Assembly: GCA_030549335.1 (NCBI GenBank) | Contig: CM060183.1 | Location: 36,330,768-36,394,767, forward strand | DNA from: Pontederia crassipes | Taxonomy: Eukaryota > Streptophyta > Magnoliopsida > Commelinales > Pontederiaceae | DNA length: 64,000 bases | Direction of reading: 5' to 3' | In this document: positions 56,138 through 64,000 of the stretch, one piece after another | Layout of the letters: every line of letters begins with the position of its first letter | How positions within the stretch are numbered: the first letter of the stretch is position 1 | The notes under the pieces: generated by a model | What the model was told of the DNA's origin: nothing | The model's input: the letters and a program-made list of their open reading frames with translations, nothing else | The model's database searches: none | Position numbers and translations under genes: made by a program

Positions 56138-57979
56138 ATTAAAATGTTAATGAAATTTATTAGTTTAAAACTGGACTTAGTTTAGTTAGTGTTCAAAAAT
56201 TTTATTTTTTTACAAAAGAATAAAAAAACAAGTTATGTTTAATTTTTATATATTTTTAGTCATCTACTAATAATTTTTTAGCACATGAATAGGAGAAAAC
56301 ACTCATGATAGTAAGAGAGTAGGTGAGAGAAAAATCATAAAAAGACAATATAAGAAAAAATAATTTATCATATGAAAAAATTATTAACCTTTGAAAAAAG
56401 TATATGTTGCGCATTAATTTTGACTTGCTAAAAGACCTATTTTTTCCATGCCTTAATATGAGAAAGAGTTTGTAGTATTGCACATGTAATTGTAAAAGTA
56501 AATTTTGTGATGCACAAATGAATTAACAAACATATTGCAAACATACTTTCTTCACGTGTGCTTCATACAAAAAAAAACATTTTACACCTATATTAAACTC
56601 ATATATTTAAAAATGAGATTAATGCACCTTCAGTTATGGAGGAATGTTGAACGCATCTGAATCGATCTACTGATCAACAGTTCATAGTATGATGAATTCT
56701 CATTTATTTATCTGAATTATTGATCATGCACACACATGAATACATATGAAATAAGGATTATACAACTCATATAAAGTTTTATAGTGAGTATTGTCAACTA
56801 TCCATCAAATTACAAGTTGATGAAGATAGAGAAAGAGAGGAGTAGGGCCAATAGGCTATGAAGTAGGAGAGTAACTTCGGGGGTAATGGGTGGGGGTCGT
56901 GGAAGTTGCACAAGAAGAGAACCATTTATATGATTTTGTCCAATGCATAGGTCAAATGTGTATGGCAAATCAAAGAACACAATGTGAAGGAGACCATCTA
57001 TGAGTGCCAAAGTTTTTTATGGATTGGAGAAGAATACTTGCTAAACTGGACTGCCAAAAGAGATTTACTCATCGCTCCTTCTCTTTGAAGAATTTGATGT
57101 TCAAGAGGAAGGGAATCGCCAGAGAAAAGATGAACTAGGAGGAGAAGAACTCATTGATGGATGAGAGGGTACAAAAGGGACAATTTCAATGTATTTAAGT
57201 AAAAAAAAATCACACTGTCCATTTAAATTTGATGTTTTCCATTTATCACTGTATTAGCTCATGTCCTAAGATGTACATCCATGGGCTCCGGAGGGAGGGA
57301 GGAGAAAGTAGAGGAGACCGAGAGAGATCAAGATAGAGATAGAGAGAGGGGGGAATGCAAATTTTCACAAGATTTTACGTGAGATGTCAGATTGTATCTG
57401 GAGTTTCAAATCGCATGCCTTCACTTGAGCCATTGGATCACATTTGAATGTTTGAGATTTCGCCTATGAAGCAAAAGATGCTTCACACATTCATTTTATT
57501 CTCTCTCTCTATATGGGAAAAAAGTTTGCTAAGACCAATAGGGTTGGTCAAAGAGTTTGGCCACTTCCTTTGAATCGACCAGTTACATCAATTATTAGTT
57601 TTAATTTTGCCAAACCTTGGGTTGTTGGTTTTGAGAAAGAGGTGGAATTTCGTTCATGATTTAATCGGACAGTTGAAATCTAGCTGAACCATAAAAAAGA
57701 TAAAATATTATCGTAGCTATCGATTAACAAACTTTTTTAGGCTTTCGATCATTTTCAATTGCAGCAACCCACCAAGGCTGAGCTCTCCAAGCTTTCTCAA
57801 TCCCACTCATGAAGAGGCACCAACGTGAGATCATGTGGTTGTCATCTCCTCTTTTCCTCGCTACATATGTAGACGATGTCGACGAATAAACTCATACTCA
57901 TCCGCTATTTTATTTTCGGATTAATTTCGTTAACGATTTTTCACTAGCACATTTCCAAATTATACATCGATTTTCACGT
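55589..57979. other. AT-rich intergenic, no gene recognised
   Basis: Non-coding by inspection. An (AT)n array lies at 56099-56134 and a purine-rich patch (GAGGGAGGGAGGAG...) at about 57290-57355. No open frame in this stretch has a recognisable family signature. Confidence 0.45.
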
Positions 57980-58109
57980 CTAATCCTTATATATAAAATT
58001 ATCATAGCGTGCACGAGGGGGCGACACCCTACTGCGCTTGATTGGGAGGTTTGGCACAGTCCAATCGAGGTCGGACCAGATGATCACCGACGAACTAGAC
58101 GGCAGTAGG

Positions 58110-58465
58110 AGGATGTGAATCGTGTTGGTGGTATGGACAAGAGCTCCTATGACCCAAAAGGGGACTTCCGGAGGTGGATTGCAGAGGTGATCATCTCGAA
58201 GGGACTGGAGGAGCCAAAGGAGCTCCATAGCTTGCTCAACTGCTACATGGCCATGAACAACCCGAAGCTGCGACATGTCATCATCAAGGATTTCCACGAG
58301 GTCTGCACTGCCCTCTTCTTCGCTTGCAGCAGCAGCAGCAACATCTCTCCCCCGCGTTCCACGCCTTCGAGAGATAGGACCGGCGACCGAAGTATCCTCC
58401 GGAGGTGGCTGCGTTCTCCCCCTCGGCCGCTCCAAGGTGTGGGATTCGACGTCCATTCTGTCTAG
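58110..58465 (+). pseudogene. OVATE family protein fragment (C-terminal OVATE domain)
   Basis: The plus frame reads MDKSSYDPKGDFRRWIAEVI and ISKGLEEPKELHSLLNCYMAMN, then NPKLRHVIIKDFHEVCTALF: the complete core of the OVATE domain (DUF623), with the DP-x-DFR start and the LL-x-CY-x-x-N centre. OVATE proteins are transcriptional repressors of growth and fruit shape. Typical members are 150-400 aa, with an N-terminal DNA-binding region and a linker. Here there is no such N-terminus: only about 10 codons lie between the first Met (58115) and the domain, and the sequence just upstream shows no OFP-like reading. After the domain the frame runs on as Ser/Arg/Pro-rich sequence to a stop at 58465. Most likely a 5'-truncated gene copy, although a short domain-only protein cannot be excluded. 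The overlapping minus-strand frame is its shadow. Confidence 0.6.
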
Positions 58466-58674
58466 CCAACTTCGAAGTTGAGGATGTGGATGCTCCGCTC
58501 ATTCTTGGTGGCGTTTTGTGCTACAAAGCTCCTAGGAAGGGTTGTCGATGGTGGAGAATTGAGGCGAGAGGCAAGCAAGCCACCATTGCAACGAGGGGTT
58601 GGCACCCCTGCGCGCATTGCATGTGTCGCGTGTGGTCCACGCTGAGGAGGGGGCAGTGCCCCCTAATTTTTTAA

Positions 58675-59100
58675 TATTTTATTATTTTTAATATATATTA
58701 CTTTAAGGAATTACCCTTTATTTTCTTCTTTGTTATTTTGTGCAATTAATTTGTTTGAGTTAAATTTGCAGTATGCTCACACCCGCAAATTGCTTGCCTA
58801 GTTAATGTTTGATGTCCTAGTTTTACTGCTACATTCTTGAAGTCAAAAAAGAAAAAAAATGTTCAAGTCATTTGTGTTATTTTTTTTTCCATCCTCTTGA
58901 TTTTTTTTGTTAATAGATTTGATATTATGTTGTTGTTGTAATCAATTCTTTGAATTTATAATTTTGCATCTTGATCCTCCATGTGGATTTATATAAGGAT
59001 TTCATGGGTAGGAGTGCCCTACCTACGTTATCGGATGACATCCATAAAAGTGCGCCGAACCGAAAAAAAATAGACGTAGAGCCAGTTTGAAAATATCAAA
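58675..59100. other. Short AT-rich spacer
   Basis: Non-coding AT-rich DNA between the OVATE fragment and the trinucleotide-rich stretch. No element ends were seen. Confidence 0.4.
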
Positions 59101-59159
59101 TAGGGTGCCGAAATTGGGTGTCACGAAGGAATGGTGGCGGCCACTTCGTTTCGAGGCAG

Positions 59160-59480
59160 CAACGTCCGACAGCGGCAACAACAAGCATCTGCAGCGTGAG
59201 CAGGAGCAACATCACACGACCATATGCAGTGGCGAGCAAGGGAAGAGCAAGGGCAGCGGCGAGCATCTACAGTGGCAGCAGTGAGCTTCTGCAGCAGCAG
59301 GGGTGAGCATCTGCAGCAGCGGGAGCAGGGGCAGGGTCAACAATGAGCAGGGGCAGCGACAATGAGCATCTACAGCAGCACCGACGAGCAGCGGCAGGGG
59401 CAAGCATCGGCAATGGCAGCGTCGAGCAGGGGCAGGGGCAAGCAGCAGCAGCGACAGCAACAACAATCAGCGGGGGTGGG
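59160..59480. repeat. Degenerate CAG/GCA-rich low-complexity tract
   Basis: About 320 bases of imperfect GCAGC / GAGCAGGGGCAG words. All frames stay open and yield Gln/Ser/Ala or Leu/Pro-rich peptides, which is an effect of composition. I do not call a gene here. Confidence 0.7.
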
Positions 59481-60039
59481 GATCACGGACTAATCAGAGA
59501 CGCCAACTTTTCAGGCGAGCAGGCAATGGGCGTATAGGGCATGAGGTTCAGGCGTCGTTTTTCCTCTTCTCAGATGTCCTAGAAAGCCGATCCGGCCATG
59601 TCGAAGTCACTGGATTCTTCGACGATGCCATCGCTTCAGGACGACAGCGACAAGAGAAGGTAACGGTGAGAAAGGATGATGCGGTGAGCAGGTGCTCAAA
59701 GACCAGTTTAAATCCGGTTTGGTGAAACGAAGAGATGTTAAATATGCGAACCACACACAATTATTACAATTCTCTAAACACCTCTAAACTATCACGATTT
59801 TCACGTCTAATTTTAAATTATAAATTTTATTTTTTAAAATTTTAAATTATTATGAATTTTTCAATTCGATTTTCCGTTCAATTTCGTCAAATTTTTCGTT
59901 AATTTTAATTTTTAACATTTGTGAAAAGTTGAAAATGCTCTTACGTGATAGAGAAGAAGAGGGGTCGACCTTCGTCTCGTCGGACGTCGCAGACGCTAGC
60001 GTAGGAGGGGTGGGGGTGGGTCGCCCCCCCCCCCTCCCA

Positions 60040-60545
60040 CCTTGGTTTCGCCAGCGTCCTCCTCCAGCTCGCCGATCGACTTCATCTCGCGCGCCAAGGC
60101 GCGCGACTGATCCGCCCTCGCCATGCGCCGGCCTTGGCAAGAGATGGTCTCGACGACGCATACCACCGGATCCGCGACAACGGAGGCTACTTCGTCATGA
60201 ACTACGCCATCATCGTCCTCCTCCTCGTTAATTTTCTGCAGCCCCCTCTAGCATCCCATCTCCCTGATCGTCTTCATGCTCACGACTTGGCTCTTCCTCT
60301 ATTTCCTCCGTGACGAGTTGCTCGTCCTCCTCGGCTGCACCGTCGGTGACCGCACTGTGCTGATTGTGCTGTTTGTCGTGACGCTGGTGCTTCAGCTTCT
60401 GACAGGCGTGACGGGCAACATTCTGCTGTCATTGCTCATCGCCCTGGTGCTAGTTGTGCTCCACGCAACGCTCCGGCGGACGGAGGACCAAATCGTGGAC
60501 GAGAAGGAAGCCCCCTCAGGGGCCAGCACTTGGTACGCGACTCGG
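60040..60545 (+). pseudogene. Broken PRA1 family (Rab acceptor) gene
   Basis: PRA1 proteins are small four-helix membrane proteins of the endomembrane system that interact with Rab GTPases. Plant copies are usually intronless and about 180-230 aa. The family order is visible, but spread over frames: IDFISRAKAR (about 60078-60107) followed by an in-frame TGA (60108-60110); MRRPWQEM at 60122; then, in another frame, DDAYHRIRDNGGYFVMNYAIIVLLLVNF (about 60153-60236); then LIVFMLTTWLFLYFLRDELLVLLG from about 60263 and TGVTGNILLSLLIALVLVVLHATLRRTED up to about 60490. At least one stop and two frame changes separate the pieces. The hydrophobic helices and the LHATLRRTED tail are well kept, so decay is recent. 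A poly-G run follows the 3' end. Confidence 0.75.
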
Positions 60546-60579
60546 GGGGGTGGGTGGGGGGGGGGGGGGGGGGGGGGTG
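60544..60579. repeat. Poly-G tract
   Basis: A 36-base run of almost pure G broken by two or three T residues, just after the PRA1 pseudogene. Such runs can form G-quadruplexes and are prone to assembly or base-calling length errors. Confidence 0.9.
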
Positions 60580-61468
60580 GTTGTGAGTTGGTCACCTCGC
60601 ATGTGTTTGTCTTGGGGTGCCTCACCCCCTCTCCTGTATCTTGCACGATCGATCGATGTCGCTGTATGTTACTGTTCATCACCTGCTTGTTCTTTTATTC
60701 ATATGATGGTGAGTGAGCACGAGATATGCATCCTTCCATCCGAAGGGTGGGGGTCGCCCCCCGCGACGTTCGTCCGGCGAGATGAAGGTCGAGGGAGGGG
60801 CGCCCCCGACCTTCGTCCAGCGTCCCCCTGTCCCCCTTCTCTCCTCTCTCTTACAAGATTTTTTTGATAGGAACATCTTTTGACTTTTCACAAATAAAAA
60901 AAATTTGATAGAATAATCGAATTGAAAAAATCATAATAATTTAATGACTCAAAAAATGAAGTTCATAATTTAAAGTTAAATATGAAAAATCGTAGTATTT
61001 TAGGAATGATTAGAGAAAATAACTCGTTATCGGATGAAATTCATTATTAGGCATAAAATTCATTATATAAATATGATCCCACATAGTCATTAAATTCTTT
61101 TTTTTTTTTTGCATTGATACTCTCTCTCACACACACTTTCAAACATTTTAAAAAATAACTAGGTTAATGTAAACCAACATCACACACACAAAAGAATAGT
61201 TTTTTCTTCTGATGCAAATTTAATTTCTTACCATTCTTACAACTTTTTATTTTGGTATATAAATTAGACTAGTTTTTTTAGAGAAAAAATGGAGCGGTTA
61301 ATTACAAGTGTGCTGCTAATGTAGAATTATGAGAGAAATAGAGAATCTGGTCCAGCGGCATGGAAACAACATTAATCTTTGGAGTTCTGGTCAAGTAATT
61401 TGGTCACCGTGTGCTTTTTATCCTGTCGTCACGCATCACCATAACACGATACAACTTACAAGGCAAAT
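60580..61468. other. Spacer to cytidine deaminase, no gene
   Basis: The first 300 bases are GC-rich (a CGCCCCCGACCTTCGTCC phrase at about 60800 also occurs in variant form at about 60740). The rest is AT-rich, and the last part is presumably 3' UTR of the deaminase on the minus strand. Nothing else was recognised. Confidence 0.4.
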
Positions 61469-62398
61469 CTAATCGGATCGGAAGCGGTAAACTTTGAGGT
61501 GGGCCGCCGGCGCCACCGTCGCCAGGAAGACCCTCGCGGTAGCCTCGTGAGACACTGCTGCGGCCTCCTTCTCCACCAGCGCTGCCGCGACAATCGCCTC
61601 AACATCGACGCCGGCGGACACCATGGACACCATTGCCGCTTGGACCGGGTTCAGGCTCGGATTGTACGCGGCCGACTCGGCGTACGTCCCGGCGTACACC
61701 CTTCCGATGGCGTCCGCGACAGCGAACCCCGCTGGGCAACCGCTATAGTAGGCGTGGGCATCCCTTGCTGCCGCCACCGCCGCATCCCTAAGCTTCTTCC
61801 ACATCCCTCCGCCGCCTCCGAAGCCGTTGGGTATGTTCCCCGCCGATGACAGTTTCACCTCCGTGAGGACGCCGATCTTGTTGTCGTGGGGCTCTAGCAG
61901 GAGCGGGACGTCCTCGTGGAGGAGGTCCGGGGGACCGAACGGGTGGGGGAGCAAGGCGCCGAGGGGGCGGTAGGCGGCAGCGTCGCCGTCGCTGGTGACG
62001 AAGATCTCGATCTCGGCGGCGCCTCGGATCTCCTGGAGGAACTGACGGCAGTGGCCGCAGGGGACGTGGGAGACGGCGATGCGCGGGAGCGCGGTCTCGC
62101 CGTGGGCGGTGGCGTTGGCCACCAGGAACTGCTCGGCGTGGACCGTGTGGTTGAGAGGGAGGCCCACGAACTCGAGGTTCACGCCGACGTATATCCGGCC
62201 GCTCGCACCCAGCCCGACGGCTCCCACCGGGAAGTTGGAGATCGGCGGTCGCGCCAGACGGCGTGCCGCTGGCACCAGCAGCGGCAAGAGCTCCGGCGAG
62301 GATGACACGCCCGCCTCTTTAGCCATAGCCTCCGCCTCCGACGGTTCGATGACGAATTCAGCGATCTGGGCCGTCCATCTCGTGGGCTTCAGCGCCAT
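61469..62398 (-). CDS. CDA1: Cytidine deaminase
   Basis: Single exon, 309 aa, ATG at 62398 (Arabidopsis CDA1 is about 301 aa and also intronless). The enzyme hydrolyses cytidine and deoxycytidine to uridine and deoxyuridine in cytosolic pyrimidine salvage. Plant CDA is a dimer of two-domain chains. The N-terminal domain has the active site: FPVGAVGLGASGRIYVGVNLEF (about residues 55-76), HAEQ with the zinc-binding His and catalytic Glu (about 87-90), and PCGHCRQ with the two zinc-binding Cys. The C-terminal domain (YSGCPAGFAVADAIGRVYAG, SLNPVQAAMVSMV) keeps the fold but lacks the metal ligands, as in the family. The CDS is GC-rich, and long antisense frames within it are composition shadows. 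A TATA-like TTTAAATA lies about 170 bp upstream. Confidence 0.96.
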   Translation of the reverse strand: MALKPTRWTAQIAEFVIEPSEAEAMAKEAGVSSSPELLPLLVPAARRLARPPISNFPVGAVGLGASGRIYVGVNLEFVGLPLNHTVHAEQFLVANATAHGETALPRIAVSHVPCGHCRQFLQEIRGAAEIEIFVTSDGDAAAYRPLGALLPHPFGPPDLLHEDVPLLLEPHDNKIGVLTEVKLSSAGNIPNGFGGGGGMWKKLRDAAVAAARDAHAYYSGCPAGFAVADAIGRVYAGTYAESAAYNPSLNPVQAAMVSMVSAGVDVEAIVAAALVEKEAAAVSHEATARVFLATVAPAAHLKVYRFRSD

Positions 62399-62566
62399 CT
62401 CGAGGTAACCAAGACAACGAAACCTGCGAACGGCAACAATTAATTCCTATCTTTTTTCTCTGTTATTTTTAATAATGCAAAGTTAAGCTCAAGGTTTGGG
62501 AGAGGTTGAAGAAAGAGAGGGAGGGAGGCAGGAGGAAGGGGTTCCCCATTTGCAGCTTAATGTGGC

Positions 62567-62574
62567 TATTTAAA
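62567..62574 (-). promoter_or_regulatory. Candidate TATA box of cytidine deaminase
   Basis: The minus strand reads CTTTAAATAGCC at this position, about 170 bases before the CDA start codon. Between them lies a purine/pyrimidine-rich leader (CTCC/CTTC repeats on the minus strand), common in plant 5' UTRs. Position and sequence fit a TATA box, but this is unverified. Confidence 0.4.
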
Positions 62575-64000
62575 GGTTTCTAACCATGAGATGTTGTATT
62601 TTATATATTATATTATTGTAATATTATAAAAAATAAATAACCTACATTATTTTTTTCGCAAAAAGAAATAATAAATCAGATAAGACGGACATTTTTATCT
62701 CCAACGCGAGGAGTGTGTGGATGAGGGAGGGAGAGAGAGTGCGGCTTTCTTGTTTTTTTCTTCTTTGACTGCTCAATTGGCTTCTTATTTATATATTTAT
62801 GCTAATAACTGTGGCATTGAAGACAACGTTGTCATCTTATTAACTTCATGTCCATGCTTACAGTTAATATTTTCTACTATGACTGCCACTACCCATACAA
62901 ATTGACCAGAGTTTGATGATATTAGTACTACTACTACTCCTCCTCCCATGCACAGTGGCGTGGTCCTTCTGCGGCTGCCCAAGAACTGGATTGACTTCAC
63001 TAGTTTAGTTTAATATTGATTCCACCATGAGGATTGAATAGTAGTTTCTTGGGCATGGATGTGAAGTATTAATTATTTAATTGTGTGTGCCCTTTCCAAG
63101 CAACTTGGTTGAAACTTGAAAGGGTTCCCTCTTCATCCATGCATGTGTGTCTGCATACGATTCGCACTTGTGGGCATGCAAGCTTCCCTACCCCTAGTGC
63201 CAGTGTGTAAAGGAACTGCTCCATCCTTCTGGCGCCATTATTGGATCCTGCTGTGGCTGTGCTACTACAGCCAGGATAATAGAGCAATTAGGACAGGGCA
63301 TGGAACCCCACCACGCACAGATTGAAAACACAGAAAAGTTAAATGCAAAAGATTAGGACTGTTCAGAGCGGTTCCATATCTTGAGGCTGCTAATGAAAGA
63401 CAGGCCAGTGAATTAGGGACCTCATCGGTTCGAATGAGTAGAATGTATCTTTCTTTTCTTTCTTTTGGACAGTCCATGAAGTTGTGTCGACTGTTTGATT
63501 GTTCCATTAGGAGTCCAATTAATTCGGTGGATATGGTCTTCTCGCATCACTTAAGCCGTGTCTCACTACCATATTTACGTTTTTACTATAACGCTAATGA
63601 ACAACATTTGCATGGTCCGACTCTTCAATCAAAAGCAGGACGATGGCAGATTTCCAAACAGGTATGCAATGTGGCTTGTATCTTGTCGCATTGTTATATT
63701 TACAGCTGCTTATGCTCCTGTCTTCCTGTAGGCTACTTCAGGCCCTTACATGGGTTTCAAAGCTTCTTTTTATTTATCGTTGTTAATCATATAGTTCTGA
63801 AACTTTAATGACAATACACAATCGATCATGGAATGTAGACTGTGCAGTAGATTGATTGGTTAAATCTAGCTTACCGTTAAACGTGCATGGTGTTCTAATA
63901 TCTTCTTCAAAAGTGTGTATGTTGTTGCATTACATGTTATTTTGTGTACGAACATTTCACTACCTTATCAAGCGATTTTATACTCTACTTAGTTCTCTCG
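62575..64000. other. Right edge, no gene recognised
   Basis: Includes presumed upstream DNA of the deaminase. The plus-strand frames at 62717-62905, 63116-63325 and 63434-63808 have no motif that I can recognise. Nothing else can be supported. Confidence 0.45.

Noticed and set aside
57980-58456. 158-codon minus-strand frame
   Set aside because: It is antisense to the OVATE-domain reading. Its peptide matches no family, while the plus strand has a clear domain.
61499-62408. Plus-strand frames of 109-129 codons
   Set aside because: Composition shadows of the GC-rich cytidine deaminase on the minus strand.

Overview
The window is nuclear DNA of a flowering plant. Genes have typical plant exon/intron structure, the intergenic DNA is AT-rich and full of microsatellites, and plant-only families such as cytokinin oxidase, CBL and OVATE proteins are present. 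GC-rich, often single-exon 5' coding regions (cytokinin oxidase exon 1, the carrier exon 1, cytidine deaminase) beside AT-rich introns point to a monocot, more like a non-grass commelinid (for example the banana/ginger group) than a eudicot. That placement is inference.

Layout. 1-9.3 kb is gene-poor: a 304-bp hAT-like miniature element at 2.03 kb, a decayed LTR-type region at 2.5-6.1 kb and a three-copy tandem repeat at 6.1-7.8 kb. At 9.3-9.7 kb lies one exon of an unassigned small membrane protein, followed by a solo LTR. 12.6-15.8 kb (minus) is a nine-exon CBL10-type calcium sensor. 16-21 kb is repeat-rich with several very long microsatellites, ending in a Copia-type LTR at 21.9-22.2 kb. 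22.6-24.2 kb (plus) is an RTE1/RTH (TMEM222) family gene, convergent with a two-exon plasma-membrane-type ADP/ATP carrier (PM-ANT1-like, minus, 25.4-28.7 kb). 31.3-34.9 kb (minus) is a seven-exon alpha/beta hydrolase whose fourth intron holds a second solo LTR. 36.0-38.7 kb (minus) is a five-exon cytokinin oxidase/dehydrogenase. 43.3-50.1 kb (minus) is an eight-exon, probably plastid-targeted methyltransferase whose introns carry a hAT-like element, a SINE tail and a 318-bp tandem duplication. 50.3-57.9 kb is gene-empty with dispersed repeats. 57.9-60.9 kb holds an OVATE-domain fragment and a broken PRA1 gene. 61.5-62.4 kb (minus) is an intact single-exon cytidine deaminase. The last 1.6 kb shows nothing recognisable.

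How the genes relate. This is not an operon or cluster with a common product. The intact genes are independent housekeeping and signalling genes: Ca2+/salt signalling (CBL10), ethylene receptor regulation (RTE1/RTH), ATP export (PM-ANT1-like), cytokinin breakdown (CKX) and pyrimidine salvage (CDA). All exon models for the six multi-exon genes were built by hand from splice sites and reading frame, and each CDS sums to a multiple of three. I saw no unmistakable new biological system. The strongest unusual signals are a GC-AG intron in CBL10, a perfect snap-back hairpin at 11.67 kb, direct repeats flanking the methyltransferase gene, an atypical SAM-binding motif in that enzyme, and the dated insertions with intact target-site duplications.
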